NCBI RefSeq assembly: GCF_030269925.1
Contig: NC_085111.1
Location: forward strand, 6,936,142-7,000,141
Reading direction: 5' to 3'
DNA length: 64,000 bases
Origin: Bombyx mori
Taxonomy: Eukaryota > Arthropoda > Insecta > Lepidoptera > Bombycidae
The notes below the pieces were generated by a model. That model searched no databases. It had not been told where the DNA came from and worked only from the letters and a program-made list of their open reading frames with translations. Below, piece by piece: positions 21,640 to 31,960 of this stretch. The translations under genes were made by a program, and so were the position numbers. Each line of letters starts with the position of its first letter. The stretch's first letter is position 1.

Positions 21640-24102
21640 GCTCCGCTTATCGTATTTTACTAGTTACGTCGTCGGTTACTAGTTTCAAGCTTTTATGTTA
21701 CAAATTTAGATTTAAAGTCAGAACTTTTATGAAAACATAATAGTAAAAAACTGCAAAACGTAAAGAAAGAAAAAATACATGAAATGAATGTAAATTTTTC
21801 GGTGTCAGTCGAATTTAAATCATTGGACGAACAATGTGCAAAACGAAACTGTTTAAAAAAAAACGTCAGAATTTCATAAACATAATACATACTGAAATAT
21901 AAAACTATAATAATTCATAAATACAATAATATTTGTCAAAAGTTGACATTATGATAAGATAAGATAACGCGAAAAATTATCTTTTGGAAGAAACTTTGGG
22001 TTTCCGCAAATGGACCCATAGATAATCAAGCTAAAGCTGAACCTTAAGCTTTGTTACACAAAAATCACGTATAAAGCTAGTTACGCATCCTATGTGGATA
22101 GTTCAGAAAGTTCTAGTAGATGGACCTTTTCGGGTGAAAGTGAATGATCTGAAAAGTTTTTGCAGACATACTGTGCACCGGCTCATTTACGACACAAAAT
22201 AGAAATTAGAAAAGAACGGTTTGCTGGATTCGCTTCAAACACAATCGAGTAGTGAGATTACTCTGTGATTCTGTGATAACATAAAGCTATCAGATATTCC
22301 GATTTTTTTCACCATAAATACTTTTAGATTCAAATATGAATCGAACTAATCATAGATCTATAAACACGTGTTAAAAATCAATTGCCAAAACTGAAAGTTC
22401 GATAAACTACTACCCTGGCTGAACGAGAAAAGATTATTAACACGTTGACTAAAAGAAACTTTACTGGTGGTAGCTGATAAAAATAACTACACTAGAAAAA
22501 ATAATAATGTTGAATACTCTGTTCTCGACTGGCTTGTGTCACCGTTTAGTCGGAAACTCGGTAACTAGATCAGCGGTTCCCTGATTGATGAATGTACGAC
22601 TACCCGCCAACGGAAACCCGAAACGCGTATTGATAAAGTAAAGCATTAATTTCGCGATCGGCCCTACGTACAATAAAATATTGTTGACATTCATCACTGC
22701 TTACTCCAGTTTTCGTTTGTAGCTAAAATTGCCCAAAAATAAATACGTTTTGAAGAAAATAAAAATCCTATTTATACGGTAATTAATGAAATGTCTTACG
22801 AATTGCAAATAGGATTGAGTTTCACAGTGCATTACGTCTAATGACCATCGTAATTATGTGCGTATCATTGTAATAACCCTTTTGATGTATTACCTAAAAT
22901 ATTAACATAAACTTGTACCTCAAGTGGCGACATTTACAATGACGGACTCTGGCAGGAATCAGATTCCAACAATTAAAAAAAAAATCTGGACTATTCAAGT
23001 GCTTATTAGCTTCTAGCTCAAGCTTCTAAAGCTTCGTTAGTTTAAAATAGTACCGTACATCTTTTATTATTATTATTCTACATATATTATACTTTATTTA
23101 GCTGTAATAATTGAAGTTTGGTCTATGTGTATTATCCACTTAGTACGTGTTCACTATCCATCATTTGTATTAGCCTTTTCGGTAACCACCCTAATTCCCT
23201 TTGTTACAATCGCGTAATCTTGAACACCGTGGCAAAGTAGATTATGAGTTCGCATGCTGTTCGTTCTGCCTAATTACTGCAGTAACACAATCATCCGCTT
23301 TGATTTTAAAGACAGAATTGTTGTTATCACAAAGTAATAAAGACTAAACTATTGCTTTCTTTGGGCACCGGGAACTGCTCAACACCAAACATGCTACGAA
23401 GTCTTGTTCCAATGAAAAGGAACACTAAAATACCAGTACTTACTACAAAAAACACGGTTATTTCAAAGCCAAATTACTATGTATAACCTGTACAGGCGTC
23501 ATAACGTCTAAATTAGAATTGATTGATCCTAAAGCCTGCATTTCCCCTTTTTAATAATTCCCATTTAATCACTCCCCAAATCATCTTTCCGTTCCTTAAT
23601 AAATAAATCCATTTGAATTCCGTCAGTGAATTGAAAGGCCACAGTATAATTCAATAAAACAAGCCACCCGCGGTCTTACTAATTAATTCGTACTGAAACG
23701 TTTATTTTTTTCCTCGACCTGCCATCCTTGATTTTCAATTTCTGTAAAGAAAGATTAATGGGAAAAGACAGTTTTCCCGACTAAGTTATATTATCATCTA
23801 CATTCATAATTACTCCGGAGCGGTATTTTAAAAGATGTTTTTATGACGAAATTGAATTGTCCTTTTTGTTTTTAAGGAACATTGTTAATTTTCTTATACG
23901 TAATCGAAATCGGTTTTTCTGTTAGAATTGTGTTTTGTTTTTGTACGAAATTAAAATGCTGTAAGCGATTTTTCCGGAACGATGTAATTGAGTAACAAGC
24001 AAACACAATATCTGCGTACAAATAAATAGCTTAGTGAAACATTTGTAAATTTATATTTTATAATTATTAATTATCGTAACTAATTGATTCACGTTACAAT
24101 TT
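21640..24102. other. 2.5 kb unique A+T-rich DNA
   Basis: No gene recognised. 'ttaacacgttgac' at about 22437 resembles one end of the piggyBac-like element at 28047, but I find no partner end. Frame 21693-21890 (-) shows no motif. Confidence 0.45.
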
Positions 24103-24397
24103 AAGTCGTAGTAATCTAAAGGACGTCGTGTGAGCTCGTATCAAGTGATTTGACAGTGCCGGTGTTCTAATCCCATTTTTTGCCAAAAACATACTTTAGG
24201 CACATGCAATTATACGCCTTCACGATGCAGGAATAAATAACATAGTATAATAAAAATTAACTCGGCAAATATTCAAATATTTGTATTCGCGGTAGAAGCA
24301 TTGTAAGCCCGCATGGGTACTTGTCACTATCTTTCCCATTCTTGCAGCGAAATAATATTACTCCGGAACTTTCAAACTATGTAGATAAGCCGTGAGT
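24103..24397 (+). repeat. Ancient Bm1-like SINE with traces of the tRNA head
   Basis: A diverged SINE in Bm1 order. A decayed tRNA-like head ('ggtgttctaatccc' B-box) is followed by 'cacgatgcaggaataaataa' (compare 'cacggtgaaggaataacatc'), 'ataataaaaatta', then 'gcccgcatgggtact' and the 'tctttcccattct' region. Its 3' end is lost. Confidence 0.6.
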
Positions 24398-24517
24398 TCC
24401 TTCAGCGATCGATGAAAAACAAAACAAAACAAAAAAAAACATGCAGTAAATTTGGTCTATCTATCATTACTTTAGTGATTCAAATTGATGACGCATATTG
24501 GTAGTAACCAGAGTAAA

Positions 24518-24737
24518 TCTATATTACTACATAGTATAAAACAAAGTCGCTTTCTCTGTCCCTATATCCCTATGTATGCTTAAATCTTTAAAACTACGCA
24601 ACGGATTTTGATGCGGGTTTTTTTAATAGATAGAGTGATTGAAGAGGAAGGTTTACATGTATAATAACATCCCTTAAATAGTGGAGAAATCAATATTAAA
24701 TTAAAGTTTCCGAAGCGAAGCGAGGGCGGGTCGCTAG
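24518..24737 (+). mobile_element. Helitron-like non-autonomous element
   Basis: About 220 bp starting with TC after an A (24517/24518) and ending in CTAG before a T (24737/24738). This is the Helitron pattern of TC...CTRR inserted between A and T, with no target duplication or terminal inverted repeat. The core 'ctacgcaacggattttgatg' and the end 'gagggcgggtcgctag' are typical of lepidopteran copies. Non-coding. Confidence 0.65.
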
Positions 24738-25477
24738 TAGGCAATAAACTAGAGTCTAGTACTACAATATTCAGAATTGACATTGACCCACGTAAAAACG
24801 AAACTCCTAGCGGTAGGTAACATAAACACTCATTTAATCGGTTTCAAGCTTATCGCGCAGTATTATTATCTGAGCTGTCAGTTTGAAGGTTCTAGAATCT
24901 CGATCAGGCGGCGTGTAAATCAACCGCCCCCCGGGCACAGATAGCGAAAGCGAATTTTCCCTCTAAATCATACATTTGTTTTTCGTTCGCGAGATTGTGA
25001 AGGGAATATTAAACGGATGTGATAAAATTTGATCTAAAGGTATTTTATTGTTTGTGTTGAGCTTATTAAGGCTCTTTAGATCTAAATGGCGTTTGGATCA
25101 CACACAGCACATCTGCTGCTAAATAGTAATCAAGTTTACAATATGCAAAAACCTTGATAAATGAAAGGGCGGCTATTCTGTCACTGAACTGACACTGCAG
25201 TACCAAAACGCCCGGTCTACCTAAAAACAAAAGAGTTAGAATGATGTTCTTTCTCAATTTCAAAACTGCAGAGTTCAGAGAATCATATTTATGAAAAATC
25301 TCACAGGTTCCATCTGCTCCCCACTGACGTAATCAATTAGCTCGTCCGCTTTCTATCCATCGTACAGTTTTCCTGATATACAGTTAATTTTCTATAAAAT
25401 TTAATAAGAAATATTAAAACATTTAATAATTGTTACTTTAATGTTAATGTCGCAATTTAATGTTACATATTTATAGA
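24738..25477. other. Unique DNA
   Basis: No gene or repeat recognised. The frame at 25066-25263 (-) shows no motif. Confidence 0.45.
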
Positions 25478-25786
25478 TTAGCTTTTGCCCACGACTCCGT
25501 CCGTGTGGTATAGTTACTTTGGCAACGCTAAATTTTACCCCCACTCATTTACGTGGAAAGTGAAAATATTTTTGAATTACAGAATGTTAAGGAGCTATTA
25601 AAACCCCCATTTTGAAACTTTCATTATTGGTGCTCCACTTGTATTGGCCTTACCGTGATGTTATTCCGTGATTCCTCAATAAATGGGTATCTAACACTGA
25701 AAGAATTTTCAAATCGGATCAGTAGTTCCTGAGATTAGCGCGCTCAAACAAACAAACTCTTCAGCTTTATAATATTAAAGTATAGA
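25478..25786 (-). mobile_element. Helitron-like non-autonomous element, another family
   Basis: Read on the minus strand it begins with TC after an A (at 25786) and ends in CTAA before a T (at 25478). The core phrases 'gcgctaatctcaggaactac' and 'aaagctgaagagtttgtttg' belong to a very widespread lepidopteran repeat. Non-coding. Confidence 0.6.
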
Positions 25787-26220
25787 TTACTAACTTGTCA
25801 AAATTTTTTTGAATTATCGGTCTTAAATGCTACAACTAATTAAATATTGTGTAGTACAGTAATTCTATCTTCAATTGTGAATATCTTGGTTGTATTCCAA
25901 ATGCAGGGTTGAGAAATAATAATGCTTTATCGAATCCACAATACGAAAACACGCGAAAACAGCATTAAAAAGTTGTAATTTTCCACAACCCAGGCCATTT
26001 TTTTACTAAAAATAATGTTGTATTTCATATTAATAAATTGTTCAAAATAATAATTGTACCATGTCCGGTATATATGTTGGAAAATATCTAAGACAAAGGG
26101 GTAAAGTGAGGAGACTGTTCTCGAAGCACGTACGCAGGATATATGGGATATGGGGTTCTGGCACCTGGCTCACTGTGTCTTAGTATATTATCAATGCAGC
26201 ATGCTAAAATAAATGGAGTC
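25787..26220. other. Unique A+T-rich DNA
   Basis: No feature recognised. Confidence 0.45.
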
Positions 26221-26453
26221 TTTTTATTTATTTATTGCTTAGATGAGGCCCACCTGGTGTAAGTGCTTACTGGAGCCCAAGGACATTTACAACGTAAATG
26301 CGCCAACCACCTTGAGATATAAGTTCTAAAGTCTCAAGTATAGTTACGACGGCCCCACCCTGGAAACCGAAACGCATTACTGCTTCACGACAGAAATAGG
26401 CGGGGTGGTGGTACCAACCCACGCGGACTCACAAGAGGTCCTGCCACCAGTAA
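26221..26453 (-). mobile_element. Bm1-type SINE, short form
   Basis: A minus-strand copy with a T-rich tail from 26221, ending at 'ctgccaccagtaa' (26453), the shared short-form cut-off. It has a small deletion near its 3' end where 'gggtggacgagctcacagcc' is reduced to 'ag'. Confidence 0.85.
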
Positions 26454-27336
26454 ATAAATTAAAAAGACATAGAAGAATTGGAAATATTCAGTACTTGCAA
26501 CGACTCATGATTAACATTGAATTCAAATTAGTTACGAAATTCTTGAGGGGCTTTTGTACATATTATTTCTATTGCAAAAATTTTTTTTAGCCAGCCACAA
26601 GTCAACCATAATTTTTTTCAACTATGCTTTTTCTAAATAAAACATAGGTACACTTTACTATAAAGCCCGATGGAAAGTACAGAATTTTATCGACTTCGTG
26701 CGAGTTGTGGTTAAAAATAGTTTCCCCGTTCCTACATTATTTTCTTGGCAAATCGCAGAACCGATCATGCGGCAAAACACTCTTATAGATTTGGCCCGAG
26801 GGAACTTTGACTTGGACTCGGTTACCAACTCGGCGAGTCGCAAGCGATACGAGCTGTTTGAGAGCAAAACGATGTACGAACAACGCGCGACGAGGATGTA
26901 AATTCTATCGCTTCGAGAGCTTAAAGCTTTACTTATAAACTGTTTAAGAAATCGAAGTCTGCGTTTCATTACTGCTTTTGTATATAAAACCTAGTTAGAT
27001 AATAAACATTAGAACTTTAATAATATTCTTTGCGTATTTAATATAAATAAAAAATGGAATACATCTAGAAAGATTAATGCAATAAATAGAACCTGCATAG
27101 TTATTTATTGACCGTACAAGAATCAACCGAGCGATTATAAAAGTAAATTTTAATTGTTGTATTGCATTAATTTACCTTAATTAAAATGCTATAATCATTA
27201 ATAGTATATTAAATAAAAAAAAATTATTTAATTTTTTATTATTTAATATACGCAAGACTTTATTAAACTACAAATATATATGTAACGACTACTTAGGGAA
27301 GAAATTTTACTGAGCCGATACATACATTACTAAATG
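26454..27336. other. Mostly unique DNA with one unexplained open frame
   Basis: A 67-codon frame at 26698-26901 (+), from a non-AUG codon, lies in sequence clearly richer in G+C than its surroundings. A 103-codon frame runs on the other strand over the same bases (26658-26969). No domain recognised in either. The rest is A+T-rich with nothing seen. Confidence 0.4.
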
Positions 27337-27576
27337 TTTTTTATTGCCTAGATGTGTGGACGAGCTCACAGCCCACCTGGTGTTAAGTGGTTACTGGAAC
27401 CCATAGACATCTACAACCTAAATGCGCCACACACGCCAGATATAAGTTCTAAGATCTCAGTATAGTTACAACGGCTGCCCCACCCTTCAAACCGAAACGC
27501 ATTACTGCTTCACGGCAGAAATAGGCGGGGCGGTGGTACCTACCCGTGCGGACTCACAAGAGGTCCTACCACCAGT
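27337..27576 (-). mobile_element. Bm1-type SINE, short form
   Basis: A minus-strand copy with its T-run from 27337, well preserved, ending at 'taccaccagt' (27576), within a few bases of the shared short-form cut-off. Confidence 0.87.
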
Positions 27577-27699
27577 GGTAATGTAATTCGGAGTATTGAT
27601 GATGATGTCGTGATGAGAGAGAGTAAAAGTGCGAATCGGTTGTAATAGGGAGGATCGCTGGTTCCTCCATTCAGTGATAGATCCCCTCCTCCTTGGGTC

Positions 27700-27970
27700 G
27701 CTCTCCTCATTACTGAAGGTCGTGACTCTTCCGCTGCATGAATCTCTCTTGTACGCTTGTTCTCCATCTGCTGTTATCCTTGGCCTTGTGTAGGGCATTG
27801 TAGAATTTGATGTCCAGACAAGACCGAATATCGTCCGACTATCTCGTGGGACTCCGTCCTCTAGGACGTTTGCCCTCCCTCTTCCCTGTCACCATCAGCT
27901 GCTCAAGATTGTGACTCTCCTTTCGAGCAATATGTCCAAGGAACTCCAATAATCTAAGATTGCATATCGA
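27700..27970 (-). pseudogene. LINE reverse-transcriptase C-terminal remnant
   Basis: The minus strand reads a typical LINE C-terminal tail: 'EFLGHIARKESHNLEQLM', then 'TGKREGKRPRGRSPTR', a TAG stop where the family normally has tryptophan, then 'SDDIRSCLDIKFYNALHKA', ending in a stop at about 27708. This 'LGHI ... GKR..GR ... W..DI' layout is common to several LINE clades, so I do not name one. Diverged and non-functional. Confidence 0.65.
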
Positions 27971-28046
27971 GACAGATACGATGATATAAGATTGAAACAA
28001 ATCTTTTATCAGTGAAATAGTGAAACAATATTTTTATGAGATATTC

Positions 28047-28508
28047 TTAACACGTTGAACACTTCTTGACCCACCGGTCATTAGCGTACCATTATATTAT
28101 ACCATTCGGGCCAACCCAAAATCAGGGAATCAGTAATTCCCACCGGTGGGCCTAGCGTACTTATACCATTCGGGCCAAGCCAAAATCAGGGAATCAGTAA
28201 TTTTTAACAACTTGAGATTTTCGTTCTAAAATTTATAAAAAGCGATAATTTGCACGGAAGATAAAAATTAGCGACTTATATCTAGTTTTTTAGGTATTTT
28301 AAGGCTTATTTAAAAAAAAACACAAGCTTCTATTGAATTTGAAAACCAGGCTGCTTGTTTCGGCTAAAGGACCACGCGGCTCACTTCCATACCCTTTTTG
28401 TTGGATAGCTGCAATTTGTGACTTGTAGGAAGTAACACAAAGCTCAACGGTGATTACCGTGGTCTAAATGAAAATACTCGATTTTTCATGTGGCGTTCAA
28501 CGTGGTAA
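28047..28508. mobile_element. piggyBac-like non-autonomous element
   Basis: A TTAA at 28047-28050 is followed by 'cacgttgaac' (28051-28060). The exact inverted match 'gttcaacgtg' lies at 28495-28504, followed by 'gtaa', one change from TTAA. TTAA targeting with short terminal repeats is the piggyBac signature. The 454-bp body has no coding frame, so it would depend on a transposase elsewhere. It contains the short tandem repeat at 28071-28205. Confidence 0.6.
28071..28205. repeat. Imperfect 64-bp tandem repeat with a palindrome
   Basis: Two copies of a unit containing 'accattcgggccaa' and 'aaaatcagggaatcagtaat', at 28101 and 28165. Between them lies the 12-base palindrome 'cccaccggtggg' at about 28139-28150. 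It lies inside the piggyBac-like element and is probably subterminal structure of it. Confidence 0.7.
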
Positions 28509-28529
28509 AACATGTCACAGAACACATTA

Positions 28530-28763
28530 TACCTAACCCATGCATCAGCCCGCTGAGTTTCTCGCCGGATCTTCTCAGCGGTTTTCCGATCCGGTAGTAG
28601 AGTCATTCGCGAAGCAGTTGCTCTTGAGTTGTTAGGTCTCCTTCGGAGGCGCTCGGGCAGCTGTGAGCAAATCCCACCCCTCCTGGCTGAGCTTTTCTTG
28701 GCCACCTGTCCTGGTGAAATTGGAAAGGTCTCCGGGCCACCAGTAATCCTTCAATCATAAAAA
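28530..28763 (+). mobile_element. Jockey-type LINE 3' UTR, severely 5'-truncated
   Basis: Matches, in plus orientation, the 3' UTR of the LINEs at 11092 and 44433, from 'acctaacccatgcatcag' to 'ccttcaatcat' plus a short A-run. A 9-base duplication 'aacacatta' at 28521-28529 and 28764-28772 brackets it. Only about 230 bp were copied. The open frames on the minus strand here (28454-28785) are its reverse complement, not genes. Confidence 0.85.
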
Positions 28764-28772
28764 AACACATTA

Positions 28773-29848
28773 CGTTGTTAGGCATTCAGCTTCAAAGAGA
28801 TTACGTAAGAACTGAAATTCCTTGAAACGTTAAATGAGTTCTGAATTATAAAAAACGCTAACTCCGCAATATGTGTAGAGCCACTTAACGACGTCAGCAT
28901 AAAGATAATAGGAAAAAGTTAAATTATGTCGATTTACCGTCTCGGAATGGATCCCGGAGACCGCAGTAACTACGCTCCAACGTTATAAAAGTTGAATTTA
29001 TGACTAGAATCATTTCATTCTTTTCCCTAATTCAAGTCGCTTTTCCGCCTCGCATCCAGGTGCATGAAGTCAACTTTTTCGGAATGAATAAGGGGAGGCT
29101 TTCGTATTTAGATTTTCTTCGACTGCTTTCGTTTTATTGGACTATTTCGTTTTGATTTGTTAGAGGGGATCAACCTTTTGGATTTAAGAAAGTTTTGCTT
29201 AATGCGTTGCTTTTCAACTACACCAGATTTTTAAGCCTGTGTACGAACAAAATGTGTTAGCTTTGCCAAAAAAGAGTACATTTCTGAAAAATGCGCTTTG
29301 TGAACAGAATTTGACACGTAGCCCTAATCAAGGCGAGCAAATACAGGAAGCGAGATCGTGAGAAAACGGTTATGTACATTACATGGGTTTAAATGTCAAT
29401 AGGGAGTAACACCTCTCGAGTTTGAGCACAATAGAAGGTTTCTGTCGATGAAAATTTCATGCGTTAAGGATTTCGCAGAGTGTCGGGTCGGTGGGCAAAT
29501 ATTCGACCTCTCCATTACTTACGGTCGCCTAACCTCCGGCGACGGAGTCGACCGCGCGCACCGACGGTTCCTTATAAACAAATTGTTTTATTTCGAAATT
29601 GACGAAGGTATTTTATATATATAAAACTTACGCCGCAGTTACAAGAAAGTTACTTGGAACTTGGATAGCTAGTATGGCATCAATTTGGCCTTGGGGAATA
29701 TTCGAAAGGAACGATTTTATGTTCGTTTGAATCTCTTTTTCTGTTTCAATTCAGTTGTTATGTTTGTGTGTATTATTTTTATTAAATATATTTGTATCCA
29801 GCATGTACCAATACTCCAGGAGCTGGCTTTCGGCTGAGTACAGTTATG
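28773..29848. other. Unique DNA
   Basis: No gene or repeat recognised. Confidence 0.45.
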
Positions 29849-29884
29849 TTTTTTTTTATTTATTACCTAGATGCGTGGACGAGC
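29849..29884 (-). mobile_element. Bm1-type SINE, tail part (interrupted by LTR element)
   Basis: A T-run, 'attacctagatgcgtggac' and 'gagc' are the 3' end of a minus-strand Bm1. The LTR retrotransposon begins right after 'gagc', and the SINE resumes at 38354 with the duplicated 'gagc'. Confidence 0.88.
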
Positions 29885-30110
29885 TGTTATAAATGGTTCC
29901 CGTATACAATAGTGCTAAGGAACCCCATTACAAATCACAAAGTCAGCAGTTTTATAATCTCTTTATAATTACTCGTATAATTCAAGTCAGTTTGAAACCA
30001 TCATCCGCGCGCGTGACACTTGCCCTAAATTGAGCCCAATTTATTTAAATAAATCTATTCTTTATTAATTTCATTTTTTTAAAAAGGCCTTCGGCCAAAT
30101 CCCTATAACA
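29885..30110 (+). repeat. 5' LTR
   Basis: 226 bp, with ends TGTTATA/TATAACA as short inverted repeats. In the family it holds the promoter and the polyadenylation signal. An AATAAA lies at 30048-30053, and a G+C block 'aaggccttcggccaa' that could fold lies near the 3' end. Confidence 0.93.
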
Positions 30111-30113
30111 ATT

Positions 30114-30131
30114 TGGTGGCAGCGGTGGGAT
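30114..30131 (+). promoter_or_regulatory. Primer-binding site, tRNA-Leu
   Basis: 'tggtggcagcggtgggat' starts 3 bases after the LTR. Its first bases complement a CCA end. The following bases complement the acceptor and T-stem of the common animal tRNA-Leu whose 3' end reads CCCACCGCTGCCA, over 18 positions. This is where minus-strand DNA synthesis would start. Confidence 0.85.
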
Positions 30132-30918
30132 ACCGAAGGTTAAGGTATCCCTGGGACGTCTCCGTCCGGGCTCATTAATTAGTGAAAAACTAAAAGTGAA
30201 AACTAAAGTGACTTTGCCGCGAGTGTCAAGAAGTGCATCAAACTCATATCCATCTCAATTCCAATAATTAAGAAGAATTTCGTGCTCAAATACGCCGCAT
30301 TATCCTGGCGAACACTTAGTCTCGACCCTGAAAAAATAAAATATACCAGTTTCCTGAAAAACGTATTATTTAAAAACGAAAGTAGCTTGCTTTCGTCTTG
30401 TTACGCGTTACGCTCCTGAAAAGAAAATAATTATCAAACCTACCTGTTGTTCCTGTGGAAAATCTGCGAGTCCTAAGGCGTGTGGCGTTTCCTGAAAGAA
30501 AACAAGGTGAACCAGTCATGTTCCTATACCTCTGTTGCTGCGTGATCCTGTAAGTGAATTTATTTACCAATTTACTCCATAGTGAAAGTGCATATCAATA
30601 TCAGTTGAAAATAATCAAGTGCGTAATTAAAGTGAATCATCGTGACTGAAAATCTGTGTTTGACGAATTGAAGAATTAGAAATAATATAAAAGAAAATAA
30701 TTTTAATAATATTAATCATAAGTTGCCAATATTGTTTTTAACATTATATTCTCACGGGTCAATTCTTAGAATTATACTTGTCACTCACCACACCTGCATT
30801 AACTACTCAACGCTATCTGTGTATCAAATTACTTAGGTGGCTGCCTATTACACCGTATAGTATCATTGTTCACTATATTTTATTCTATTTCATTTGTGTG
30901 TATTAATTACTTTTAGCT
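30132..30918 (+). other. Untranslated leader of the LTR retrotransposon
   Basis: 787 bases between primer site and gag start with stops in all frames. It would contain the packaging signal and probably the splice donor used for env. Several GTAAG/GTGAG-like donors are present and I cannot choose one. The minus-strand frame at 30370-30570 is chance. Confidence 0.6.
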
Positions 30919-31890
30919 ATGTCTCAAAAGGAGTCTCAATTTAAACTAGAAAAAACCGATAACGTAACGATTGCTATATTATTTAAATTTATTAAACCAT
31001 TTGACGGAACACGCGAGAAATTAAATTCGTTTCTTTCTAACTGTAGTAATGCCATTGAATTAGCGTCAGAACCACAACAAGAAATTCTTTTTAAATTTAT
31101 ATTATCACAACTAGAGGGAAAAGCCGAAATAGCCTGTTCAATAAAAGAATTCAGTAGCTGGGACCAGTTACGTGATTTTCTAAAGACACAATTTGGGGAA
31201 AGAAAGCATTACGCCCATTTATTAACCGATTTGCAAGAATGCCGTCAAGGCATTAGTGAACCCGTCAGCCAATTTTCTCTACGCCTAGAAACTTGCCTCT
31301 CAAAATTATTAACAGAAGTAACCTTATCCAATAAAAAGAAGTCTGAGCTTAGCGGCCGCGTAGCAGCCATGGAAGACTTAGCTCTTCATACATTTTTACT
31401 CGGCCTTAAGCCTGAAATTTCTAATTTAGTCAGAGGTAAAAATCCATTAAACCTCAACGAAGCTATTAATTTAGCAATTGCCGAGGAGAAAATATTAAAT
31501 TTATTTAACAAACGTAACCCTTCCATGCCACAACGCCAGTCCCCAAAACCCTTCCAAATCTCCAAACCTCCCAACTTCAACGGAAATCTTAGGCCTCAAC
31601 CTCAAATACAGAGACCTTACAATCAAAGCAACCAAGGTCTGTACTGTCGTTACTGCAAAACCCAAGGCCACACAATCGAAACCTGTAAAAAACGTGAATA
31701 CAATAATAATCGATTCAAAATACCTCAACCCTATTTTCAACAACGTCCAATTCAAGAAAACTTTAAACCTAATCCTGCTCGCGTAAACTGTTTAGTTGAC
31801 GAAAATTATACCTACGATGATTTCGAGCCGCAACCATCATCTAGCACAGATTATGCACAAGATAATCTTAATCAGAATTTAAACGAATAA
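30919..31890 (+). CDS. gag: Gag polyprotein of the LTR retrotransposon
   Basis: The structural protein that assembles the particle and packages the RNA. 323 residues from an ATG at 30919. The N-terminal two thirds are helical and charged, as expected for a capsid-like domain ('FKFIKPFDGTREKLNSFLSN' at the start, 'LRDFLKTQFGERKHYAHLL' around residues 90-110). A proline/asparagine/glutamine-rich linker follows. One CCHC zinc knuckle sits at C243-C246-H251-C256, the nucleic-acid-binding motif. The C-terminus is acidic. The stop (31888-31890) lies 4 bases after a slippery heptamer, so part of translation probably continues into pol. Intact. Confidence 0.93.
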   Translation: MSQKESQFKLEKTDNVTIAILFKFIKPFDGTREKLNSFLSNCSNAIELASEPQQEILFKFILSQLEGKAEIACSIKEFSSWDQLRDFLKTQFGERKHYAHLLTDLQECRQGISEPVSQFSLRLETCLSKLLTEVTLSNKKKSELSGRVAAMEDLALHTFLLGLKPEISNLVRGKNPLNLNEAINLAIAEEKILNLFNKRNPSMPQRQSPKPFQISKPPNFNGNLRPQPQIQRPYNQSNQGLYCRYCKTQGHTIETCKKREYNNNRFKIPQPYFQQRPIQENFKPNPARVNCLVDENYTYDDFEPQPSSSTDYAQDNLNQNLNE

Positions 31891-31960
31891 GGGACTCACG
31901 AAGGTGTCTCGTGAGGCCCAAACCGCAACTTCAAGCTAACTGTAACGATAAAGACACCTT
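31878..31960 (+). promoter_or_regulatory. -1 ribosomal frameshift signal with probable pseudoknot
   Basis: The heptamer TTTAAAC (31878-31884) is in the X-XXY-YYZ register of gag. A 6-nt spacer (31885-31890) contains the gag stop. An 11-pair stem follows with one A-G mismatch (31891-31901 with 31909-31919). Its 7-nt loop AGGTGTC (31902-31908) is exactly complementary to GACACCT at 31953-31959. Pol is open in the -1 frame from 31872. This matches the known layout of efficient -1 frameshift sites. The pseudoknot is inferred from complementarity only. Confidence 0.85.
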
